Program-made: the position numbers and the translations under genes | In this document: piece by piece, positions 1 through 6,706 of the stretch | Numbering within the stretch: position 1 is the stretch's first letter | How the letters are laid out: the number at the start of each line of letters is the position of its first letter | Source of the DNA: Candidatus Heimdallarchaeota archaeon | GTDB taxonomy: Archaea > Asgardarchaeota > Heimdallarchaeia > Heimdallarchaeales > Heimdallarchaeaceae | Length of the DNA: 11,848 bases | Reading direction: 5' to 3' | Assembly: GCA_016839985.1 (NCBI GenBank) | Contig: JAEOTG010000404.1 | Coordinates: 1 to 11,848, forward strand | The notes under the pieces: generated by a model | What the model saw: the letters and a program-made list of their open reading frames with translations, nothing else | Databases searched by the model: none | Told to the model about the DNA's origin: nothing

Positions 1-1571
1 AATTCAGTTTGGTAAACATCATCATAATAAAGTGGATAAGTTATGTAATCTTTATCTAATTTGATTTCAAATTCTTCTTTAACATCTTTACGTTTTGCAG
101 CTTGGTTTGCAAAATACTCCTCCGTTCTAATGTAAAAGTCATCAGGAACATCAACATGAATTTCTCTTTCCTTTGCAAGTTCTTTTACCATCAATGGGTC
201 TATTCCATTATTTTGATAAAGGTCTACTAATGTCTTAAAACTGAAATCAGTTTTTTTCTGTAAGAGCTGGTTTACTATTTTTCTCCCAGTTTTCTTTGTT
301 TCTTCGTATCTTTTTACTTCAATATCAATTATCTTATGAATATCATCCCTGTGCTCTTTGACTCTAGGGAATGATACTGAAAGATGGTTTATTTGAAGAT
401 CAAATAATTTTGTGAGAGAAAACTCTAATCCATATAATTCTTTGAGTGAGATAATCCTCCTAAGGAGGGCTCGCAGATTATGACCTCCACCAACATTTGA
501 AGGAATTGCACCATCAGCAATGGTCATTGATAATGTTCTTGCGTGATCAGTTATAGCATAAATCGCTTCTTGAGGACCTAATTCATCTAACATCTGCTCA
601 TAGGATAATCCTAGTTGTTTAGCCAATTTCTTTCTTTCTTCTCTAAGATCTTTAACCTCCTCTACAGCAAGAAGTCCTGATAACTTAGCATATTCTACCA
701 GTAGTTTATGGTCTGCTTTGTAACTATTTTCTTTTTGCAGATATTCAATTGCTTTAGGAAATGTTGCTTCATATATTGTAGGTGTTCCTTGCGAGAACCA
801 AGAAATCCTTTCTAATCCCCATCCAACATCAATGACCTGCATATCTAATTTCTTAACAGCACCATTATCAAAACCATAGGCAATGAAAACATTGTTAACT
901 AATTCGGTTCCATAAGCCATTGCTTCTAGATTTGGACCAAAATTTCCTCCACCAGACCAGATACCTTCAACATAAGTTATTTCCTCTGGTTTAAGACCAA
1001 GTTCCTCTGTTAAATACTTGAAGTTTAAGTCCAAGCATTTATCCATCCAATAACCACCTGTTAATGTCTTGGAATTGAAAGAATGTTGTCCAAACATTAC
1101 AAAACTTGTAAGATGTCTTGCTGTCTTACCTATATTGTCTATATCTGAGAATTCACCACCTGTTCTTATAGACATCTGTGAAACCACTAAAGGATTAGCA
1201 GGAGGATCTATTATACCCTCTAAAACCCAAGGTTGAAAATCAGCAATTGATGCAATAGTAAATTCCATATCTGGTCTCCATCTTGCAACAACTGGATAAT
1301 CCTTTATTGCAGTATGATTATTTCTTACGAAAAAATCAGTTAAGCTTCTTAGTGTTGCATCGAAATCCAGGTTTTTCCCTTTCTTATCTAGAAACTGATA
1401 TCCACCAGCACATCTGGTGTCTCCACAGTTTTCCTTTTCTGAAATAAGTGTCCAGTAGTTATGACCACAAGAAGGACATAGTTTTCTGATGAACCCCATT
1501 TCTTTGAAGAGTTTAACTTCATAGTCTTCTTTCTTAAATCTCTTCTTTAGTTCTTCTTTGGATATAGACAT
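1..1571 (-). CDS. alaS: Alanyl-tRNA synthetase, archaeal type (partial, C-terminus beyond window)
   Basis: Charges tRNA-Ala with alanine in the cytosol. Reading minus from the ATG at 1571, the frame stays open for about 523 codons to the window edge, so the 3' part is missing; archaeal AlaRS is usually about 900 residues. Seen: an N-terminal zinc motif with C32, C35, C49 and C54 typical of archaeal AlaRS; a class II catalytic core with the motif 2 region around 'DIDNIGKTARHLTSFVMFGQ'; the archaeal 'WSGGGNFGPNLEAM' segment; and the 'VIDVGWGLERISWFSQG' stretch. The last visible residues ('ITYPLYYDDVYQTE') match the entry into the editing domain, so the editing and C-Ala domains lie outside. It is divergent from the acetyltransferase, with a 100-bp gap holding a TATA-like box. 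Family assignment is very secure. Confidence 0.96.
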   Translation of the reverse strand, partial: MSISKEELKKRFKKEDYEVKLFKEMGFIRKLCPSCGHNYWTLISEKENCGDTRCAGGYQFLDKKGKNLDFDATLRSLTDFFVRNNHTAIKDYPVVARWRPDMEFTIASIADFQPWVLEGIIDPPANPLVVSQMSIRTGGEFSDIDNIGKTARHLTSFVMFGQHSFNSKTLTGGYWMDKCLDLNFKYLTEELGLKPEEITYVEGIWSGGGNFGPNLEAMAYGTELVNNVFIAYGFDNGAVKKLDMQVIDVGWGLERISWFSQGTPTIYEATFPKAIEYLQKENSYKADHKLLVEYAKLSGLLAVEEVKDLREERKKLAKQLGLSYEQMLDELGPQEAIYAITDHARTLSMTIADGAIPSNVGGGHNLRALLRRIISLKELYGLEFSLTKLFDLQINHLSVSFPRVKEHRDDIHKIIDIEVKRYEETKKTGRKIVNQLLQKKTDFSFKTLVDLYQNNGIDPLMVKELAKEREIHVDVPDDFYIRTEEYFANQAAKRKDVKEEFEIKLDKDYITYPLYYDDVYQTE

Positions 1572-1600
1572 TGTAACTCTAAAACCAAGATTTAGCTAAA

Positions 1601-1608
1601 ATATAAAA
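1601..1608 (-). promoter_or_regulatory. Candidate TATA box for alaS
   Basis: The minus strand reads TTTTATAT, centred about 33 bp upstream of the alaS ATG. Archaeal transcription usually starts about 26 bp after the box centre, which would give a leader of roughly 7 nt. Inferred from sequence and spacing only. Confidence 0.45.
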
Positions 1609-1671
1609 ATCTGTTTAATAAAAAGCAATACTAGCCAATATTTTTTTAAGAGTAAGAAAAAGTGTTTGGTC

Positions 1672-2859
1672 ATGGTAAAGATTGAAATCAAAGAGCTAAA
1701 GGGAGAAGAAATTGGACCTGCTATTGATTTAGCCTTCTATGCATTCTTTCCAACACCTGGCTCTGTTGATAAGATAAAAGAAAAAATCCAATATTTTACT
1801 GAGGACACATCCTATGTCCTTTTTGAAGATGAAAAACCTGTTTCAGCAATAGTTTGTAAACCTATACTCCAAAATGTAAGGGGAGTAATAAAACCAATGT
1901 GTGGAATTCAAAATGTTGCTACAAGTCCAGAAGCAAGAAGGAAAGGTTATGCAAAAAAACTAATGTTTAAAGCGTTTGAACATATGAAATATCATAAACA
2001 AGTTTTTTCTACTTTGTATCCTTTTAAGGAAGCATATTATGAAAAAATGGGATATATTTCCTTCCCCCAAATAAGAACTGCAGAATTTACCCCAACTAGT
2101 TTAGAATCATTGCTTTTCAAAGAAATTAGTGGAACAGTAGAAAGAATGCAAATTGATGAAGGTTATGAAATCTATAGGACTTTCCTTCATGAAATGAGAA
2201 AAAAACTTCATGGTATGGGTGTCAAAGCAGATACTGAACTGAAAAGAGTGAAAGATGAAGGACAATTTTGGTTAGCGGTAGCTAAAGACAATGAAGAAGT
2301 ATTGGGGATTTTGACTTATAAAATAACAGGATTCTGGAAAGAAATAAAAGTGAGAGATTTTTACTACAAGAACTCTCAAGGAAAATACCTCCTTTTAAAA
2401 TGGTTTGCAGCACATTCAGATCAAGTAAAAGAAGTTCATATTCCAATTCGACCTGATGAATATCCAGAAACATGGGTTTATGATGCATTTTGGGGAACAA
2501 AAGGGAAGATAAAAAGTAGAGATTGGGTACCTTGTCCCATGGGAAGAGTAACAATAGTTGAAAAATTAAATGGACTCAATGTTGGATCTGGAAAGATTTC
2601 AATTAAGATTAAAGATGATTATTGTGATTGGAATAACGGTAGTTTCTCATTCGAAAGTAAAGAAGGAATTCTTCATGTTGAAAAAACAAATGGTTATGAT
2701 TGTGAATTAACTATTCAAGGTTTCTCTGCAATTATCTATGGATGTTATGATCTAGATGATTTTCAATTTAAAGAATGGGGAATTCTTTCACAAGAAGTGA
2801 AAGATAAGATTCGAAAACTATTCCCACATGCATATCCTTATCTACATGCTGATTTTTAA
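1672..2859 (+). CDS. Eis-like GNAT N-acetyltransferase with C-terminal SCP2-like domain
   Basis: Predicted acetyl-CoA-dependent amine N-acetyltransferase of the Eis (enhanced intracellular survival) family; its substrate cannot be told from sequence. The preferred start is ATG 1672 (395 residues); an in-frame TTG at 1666 would add two. Seen: the GNAT acetyl-CoA loop 'VATSPEARRKGYAKKL' (residues 82-97), the Eis-type 'LYPFKEAYYEKMGY' (115-128), a second degenerate GNAT-like region (about 150-290), and an SCP2-like C-terminal part (about 300-395). In mycobacterial Eis a tyrosine in this loop and the C-terminal carboxylate of a final Phe act in catalysis. Here Y123 and the terminal F395 fit that pattern, and the length is normal for Eis (about 400). 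The gene stands alone on plus, convergent with priS. The upstream region has only a weak T-rich element near 1641-1648. Confidence 0.85.
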   Translation: MVKIEIKELKGEEIGPAIDLAFYAFFPTPGSVDKIKEKIQYFTEDTSYVLFEDEKPVSAIVCKPILQNVRGVIKPMCGIQNVATSPEARRKGYAKKLMFKAFEHMKYHKQVFSTLYPFKEAYYEKMGYISFPQIRTAEFTPTSLESLLFKEISGTVERMQIDEGYEIYRTFLHEMRKKLHGMGVKADTELKRVKDEGQFWLAVAKDNEEVLGILTYKITGFWKEIKVRDFYYKNSQGKYLLLKWFAAHSDQVKEVHIPIRPDEYPETWVYDAFWGTKGKIKSRDWVPCPMGRVTIVEKLNGLNVGSGKISIKIKDDYCDWNNGSFSFESKEGILHVEKTNGYDCELTIQGFSAIIYGCYDLDDFQFKEWGILSQEVKDKIRKLFPHAYPYLHADF

Positions 2860-2881
2860 GCAAACTCTCTATTTTCTCATC

Positions 2882-2890
2882 TTTTTTTTT
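2882..2890 (+). terminator. Oligo-T terminator after the acetyltransferase
   Basis: A run of nine T at the end of a pyrimidine-rich tract, starting 23 bp after the acetyltransferase stop. Archaeal RNA polymerase terminates at such T-runs without a hairpin. It lies in the 29-bp gap between convergent genes and overlaps the first two bases of the priS stop codon. Confidence 0.55.
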
Positions 2891-4112
2891 AGAAATAATC
2901 CTGAACCTGTGGTGCAGAATCTGGGTAAAAATCTCTGATATTTTTTGTAATATCTATTGCAATTTGTCCTGTTTTACCATGAACTGAAAAAGGCATTCTA
3001 CTTACTCTCCTTGTATCCATTGTAACTTTCCGGTCTATTCTTGGATATCTATATAAAAGAATTTGATTTGAGAAATATTTTCTTAATTTTGTGTTTTCAG
3101 GTACAAGAATATTATATTGATTATGGTCAAAATTATCTATCTCCTTAATTCTTCGCAAAATTTTTTTTGCTTTGTTTTCAGTTAAACCAAATTCATTGAG
3201 TTTATTCAATTCTTCTTCTAATTCATTACGTGAGTAATTTTCCAAATCTTCTCCATGACAGTATGGACATTTAATCTGATATTCCTTTAAACTAGATTCA
3301 ATCTTGTCAAAACTCATTCCTTTAACTTCTTTTCCAATAGCTTCACTTATTATCTCATAGGCTTTCATCTTTGAATTACATTTTTTACATTGAAGAAGAG
3401 GATTTACAGGATTAAGCAACGAGGGAAGAAATGATTTTTCTAAATACGATTTAGCAACCAATGCATATATTCTATTTCGTAATGGTTTTGCTTCATTTGG
3501 AATCTCTTCAATTGACTGTGTTCTTTTCTTATCGTGCACAAAAGTTAGATAATCTAGAATTGCTAGTCTTTGAGGTTGATCAAAATCTCTTGTTATTTCA
3601 TCTAAAATCCAAGCATGTACACCTCTTCTACCTGAATAAAACCAGATGATATTTTTAAAACCAAAATCCTCTTTCATTGTTTTGTCAATGAAAACTGCAG
3701 CATCTTGAACAAGAGACCAACAATCCTTACAGAATATATCACCTTTACAACCACAAGTTCTTACACCTACATATTCACCATCTTCATTATATGCATCATA
3801 TTCATCGATGTCTATATCAAAAATAAATTCTCTATACTTCCATTTTATTTTTTGAATTGGGAATTCTTTTGAAGGAGGTGTTTCATAAACAGCTCCAACA
3901 TAAGCATGTTTTACTGAATTCTTTATCATAAAATCAAGCATATCTTTTGGTTTATGAAAAGAAATATTTCGTACAAATCTATCCTCCCCCACAACAAATC
4001 CAAATTCACGATTATGAAAATCAGTTTTATCAATAAGAGAAGTAAATCGTTGCAAGGGAAAATGATCTTCATAGTACTTAGAAATAGTTTCAGGTTTTAA
4101 TTTCTTCATCAT
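2889..4112 (-). CDS. priS: DNA primase small (catalytic) subunit PriS, with extra zinc-module insertion
   Basis: Catalytic subunit of the archaeal/eukaryotic primase, which makes primers for replicative polymerases together with PriL. Seen in the 407 residues: 'FDIDID' (98-103) with catalytic D99 and D101; a zinc motif C120, C122, C128, C131 close to human PRIM1; 'SGRRGVHAW' (160-168); 'PRIDRKVTMD' (357-366) with the third metal-binding aspartate D360; and 'HGKTG' (378-382). Odd: between 'RRGVH' and D360 there is about 54 residues more than in human PRIM1, including a second cysteine quartet, C242, C245, C282 and C285, followed by a charged helical stretch (about 293-327). The protein ends 'APQVQDYF', which loosely resembles a PCNA-binding tail. 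The start overlaps the end of priL by 23 bp, so the two are surely co-transcribed. Start: ATG 4112, with a second Met directly after it. Confidence 0.96.
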   Translation of the reverse strand: MMKKLKPETISKYYEDHFPLQRFTSLIDKTDFHNREFGFVVGEDRFVRNISFHKPKDMLDFMIKNSVKHAYVGAVYETPPSKEFPIQKIKWKYREFIFDIDIDEYDAYNEDGEYVGVRTCGCKGDIFCKDCWSLVQDAAVFIDKTMKEDFGFKNIIWFYSGRRGVHAWILDEITRDFDQPQRLAILDYLTFVHDKKRTQSIEEIPNEAKPLRNRIYALVAKSYLEKSFLPSLLNPVNPLLQCKKCNSKMKAYEIISEAIGKEVKGMSFDKIESSLKEYQIKCPYCHGEDLENYSRNELEEELNKLNEFGLTENKAKKILRRIKEIDNFDHNQYNILVPENTKLRKYFSNQILLYRYPRIDRKVTMDTRRVSRMPFSVHGKTGQIAIDITKNIRDFYPDSAPQVQDYF

Positions 4113-5475
4113 TAGTATTTTCTTCCTTTAATGTTACATTTTCATTTTCAGATTTCTCATCAGATTTTTTACCAAAAAACTTCTTGTATGCTTGACGTGA
4201 GTAATTTAGCATATGATTAATTCTTCTACCTCTAACATCCCATCCAGTATATAGAGTGAAATATCTAGCACATGCTGATTGAAAACGTTGATTCATAATA
4301 AGTCTTGAAATGTCATCAATTGCCTTATCGATGACACTTTCACTTTTATCTTTAAAACGTATTTTTATATCCTCTACAATATCTTCAAGTTTCTTGTGAG
4401 CCCAATAACAGTAATATGCATTAATACAAGTTTTGCAACTTGGTGGGGAATAATCAATCCCTCCTCCTTCAATTCCATAAATATGTCTAATTTGGTATCC
4501 AATTCTCTGAACAAATTCCTCAAATGACATACCTACATTATCTACTGAATTCTCATACCAAAACTTATACTGATCATTAATTTTCATTCCTGCTCTTTTC
4601 AAAAAAGTACCAACTTGCCAGTTTTCTGCATGGGATAAGTGACCTTCTGACTGTAAAACTCCAACAAGTTCAAGAATGCAAGGAGGGTAGCTTTCTGGCT
4701 TTGTGAATATAGCTTTACCTTCCTCAATACCTAATTTTGAGAAATCACCAGCAACTCTAGCAGATCTCGCAATCTCTGTGATTTTATCTTTTATAGGTTT
4801 AATTGTCTCCTCTAAATCTGTGCTTCTTTCTATAATTTCCTTAGATTTTTCTACAATGGAAATAAATTGTTTTTCAAACTCTCTTTTAACTACAAGTCTA
4901 ATATCAGCTAATCTGACAATCGCCCACCCTTGATATAGAAGAGCTTTTTTAGCAGCTATGATAGGTGAGATTTTGTGGAATTTTATTGCTACTCTTTTAT
5001 CTAGATCTTTGACAGTTGATCCAAATTTACTCCTTTCATATCGACTGGGCTTTGTAGGTGTATCAGCTAAATGGAACCTCTCATAAAAATCAAATTTGAA
5101 ATCCTGATTAAGAGAAATTATAGTTTTGACATTATTTTCTCCATAGAGATCCTTTAACACATTAATTTTTTCATCAAAATCAGAGCTACTAACAAATCGA
5201 AATTCAAAAAGGTCTCCTTCAACTTCTTTAAGCCAAGATACTAAGCGTGGATCTTTTGCAACAGCTAGACGTAAGAGAAAATGTCCTCCAAGTTCCTCAA
5301 CTTTTGTTTTAAACCATTCATCTTCAGTAATCCATGTTGGTTTGTTTATTATCCAAAGATCTTGAGATAAAAATCTTTCAAGTCGTTTCTCTGCAAAACT
5401 ATACCAACTTTCTACCTCTATAGTAATATCACCTGGATCTTTAAGAATATACCAATCTGGAAGCTCGAAAGACAT
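4090..5475 (-). CDS. priL: DNA primase large subunit PriL (Fe-S)
   Basis: Regulatory subunit of the primase heterodimer; it binds PriS and, through its C-terminal [4Fe-4S] domain, template and initiating nucleotide. In the 461 residues the N-terminal half is mostly helical and poorly conserved. The Fe-S domain is clear: C266 in 'YPPCILEL', C347 in 'DYSPPSCKTC', C356 in 'AYYCYW' and C402 in 'SACARYF'. The first spacing (81 residues) equals that between the first two ligands of the yeast large subunit as I recall it. C350 is an additional cysteine whose role is unclear. After about residue 437 there is a Lys/Glu/Asp/Asn-rich tail that looks disordered, and its coding sequence contains the start of priS. 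It lies 38 bp downstream of dinB. Upstream, AAAGGA sits at roughly ribosome-binding distance, and only a weak TATA-like TTTAAGT is seen near 5501. Confidence 0.95.
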   Translation of the reverse strand: MSFELPDWYILKDPGDITIEVESWYSFAEKRLERFLSQDLWIINKPTWITEDEWFKTKVEELGGHFLLRLAVAKDPRLVSWLKEVEGDLFEFRFVSSSDFDEKINVLKDLYGENNVKTIISLNQDFKFDFYERFHLADTPTKPSRYERSKFGSTVKDLDKRVAIKFHKISPIIAAKKALLYQGWAIVRLADIRLVVKREFEKQFISIVEKSKEIIERSTDLEETIKPIKDKITEIARSARVAGDFSKLGIEEGKAIFTKPESYPPCILELVGVLQSEGHLSHAENWQVGTFLKRAGMKINDQYKFWYENSVDNVGMSFEEFVQRIGYQIRHIYGIEGGGIDYSPPSCKTCINAYYCYWAHKKLEDIVEDIKIRFKDKSESVIDKAIDDISRLIMNQRFQSACARYFTLYTGWDVRGRRINHMLNYSRQAYKKFFGKKSDEKSENENVTLKEENTNDEEIKT

Positions 5476-5513
5476 AGATTTTTCCTTTAAAGTTGTTACA
5501 CTTAAACATAGTA

Positions 5514-6644
5514 TTAAAAAAACTGTGTTAAAGTTTTTTGGTTGTCAGTTATTTTTATAAGATTGGAAATTTTAACACCCAACAATCTAATTTGAAAAGG
5601 TTTTTTGTCTTTAAATTCTTCCAACAACATATTAACAACCTCTTTAACTTGCTTCTTAGATATAACATGACAAGAAAGGGAATGACTTCTAGTAAAAGTT
5701 TCAAAATCTTGAAAACGAATTTTCAGTGTTATTGTTCTAAAATTCATATTTTTCTTTTTAGCTTTTGTTACTATAGTTTCAATTGATGAGTCAATTAGAA
5801 CATCAATATCTTTCCAATCCTTTGGACGATTGAAGAATGTTCTTTCTTCACTAATTGATTTTATTTCTCTGCTATTGAATTTATCATCTGTATTCTCTGT
5901 ATTATAACCATTAACCAATTTCCATGTTTTAAGTCCTGTTTTTCCAAATTTCTGATATGCAAGCTGATAAGGTATTATTGATAAATCACCACAAGTAGTA
6001 ATATTATTATCATGGAAAATTTTAGAACTCTTTTTACCTATCCCTGGAATTATTGTTATTTTTAAAGGGGATAAAAATTCTGCAATTTTTAAAGGTCTTA
6101 CAACTACTAAACCATTTGGTTTATCAGTGTCACTTCCTATTTTTGCTAGAATTTTATTAGGTGCTATTCCAATGGAACATGTAAGTTTTTCACTAGCATA
6201 AATGTCGTCTTTTAATTCATTTGCTAATTGTTTAGCTTCTTCATAATCAGATACAACATCAGTTAAATCCAAATATGCTTCATCATTACCTGCTACTCTC
6301 ATTATTGGTGAATAATGTTTCAAAATATTCATTATTCTTTTAGACACTTCAGAATATAACCTAAAAGATCCTCTAACCATTGTTAAATTAGGACATAATT
6401 TCAATGCTTGAGAAATAGACATACCTGAATGAATGCCAAACTCTCTTGCTTCGTATGAACATGTACTAACCACACCTTGTTTTGTATTAGGATTCCCTCC
6501 TACAACAAGAGGTAATCCTACTAATGAAGGATTTTCTCTAATTTCTACTGCAGCAAAAAAAGCATCCAAATCCATATAGAGAATTATAGAATCAAATGAA
6601 TGTTCTTTCTCTGAGAAATATGGTATCTGGTTAACAATTGCCAT
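5514..6644 (-). CDS. dinB: Y-family translesion DNA polymerase (DinB/Dpo4, Pol IV type)
   Basis: Low-fidelity polymerase that copies past damaged bases. I choose ATG 6644 (376 residues); the longer reading frame starts only at a TTG (6683) and adds 13 residues with no family match, while a TATA box lies about 28 bp before the ATG. Numbered from ATG 6644: 'LYMDLDAFFAAVE' (22-34) with metal-binding D25 and D27 and steric-gate F30; 'TCSYEAREFGIHSGMS' (61-76); 'GNDEAYLDL' (119-127) with D121 and E122; 'SIGIAPNKILAKIGSD' (157-172); a helix-hairpin-helix 'IPGIGKKSSKIF'; then the little-finger domain with 'ERTF' and 'LLGVKISNL'. The C-terminus QKTLTQFF is a textbook PIP box for PCNA. Odd: the two residues before the catalytic D-E are Gly-Asn rather than the usual Ser-Ile/Val. 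It is followed by priL after 38 bp. Confidence 0.95.
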   Translation of the reverse strand: MAIVNQIPYFSEKEHSFDSIILYMDLDAFFAAVEIRENPSLVGLPLVVGGNPNTKQGVVSTCSYEAREFGIHSGMSISQALKLCPNLTMVRGSFRLYSEVSKRIMNILKHYSPIMRVAGNDEAYLDLTDVVSDYEEAKQLANELKDDIYASEKLTCSIGIAPNKILAKIGSDTDKPNGLVVVRPLKIAEFLSPLKITIIPGIGKKSSKIFHDNNITTCGDLSIIPYQLAYQKFGKTGLKTWKLVNGYNTENTDDKFNSREIKSISEERTFFNRPKDWKDIDVLIDSSIETIVTKAKKKNMNFRTITLKIRFQDFETFTRSHSLSCHVISKKQVKEVVNMLLEEFKDKKPFQIRLLGVKISNLIKITDNQKTLTQFF

Positions 6645-6668
6645 GTCAAGAGAAAATTGCCTTTTAGC

Positions 6669-6676
6669 TATATAAA
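6669..6676 (-). promoter_or_regulatory. TATA box for dinB, supporting the internal ATG start
   Basis: The minus strand reads TTTATATA, close to the archaeal consensus TTTAWATR, centred about 28 bp before ATG 6644. This predicts a leaderless or near-leaderless transcript. The box lies inside the N-terminal extension of the TTG-started frame, which argues against that longer start. Spacing is seen; function is inferred. Confidence 0.6.
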
Positions 6677-6681
6677 CCCCC

Positions 6682-6689
6682 AAAAAAAA
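6682..6689 (-). terminator. Oligo-T run after the PLD/lamin-tail gene
   Basis: The minus strand has eight T in a row, 17 bp after the stop of the PLD gene, within a pyrimidine-rich stretch. This fits a hairpin-less archaeal terminator separating the PLD gene from dinB, whose TATA box follows at once. Confidence 0.5.
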
Positions 6690-6706
6690 GATATAAAGAA
6701 GAGAAA

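Noticed and set aside
2282..2554. 90-codon minus-strand frame inside the acetyltransferase gene
   Set aside because: It is antisense to conserved coding sequence and its translation has no recognisable domain; it is a shadow frame.
4703..4933. 76-codon plus-strand frame inside priL
   Set aside because: It is antisense to priL, Ser/Leu/Ile-rich without motifs, and has no promoter; it is a shadow frame.
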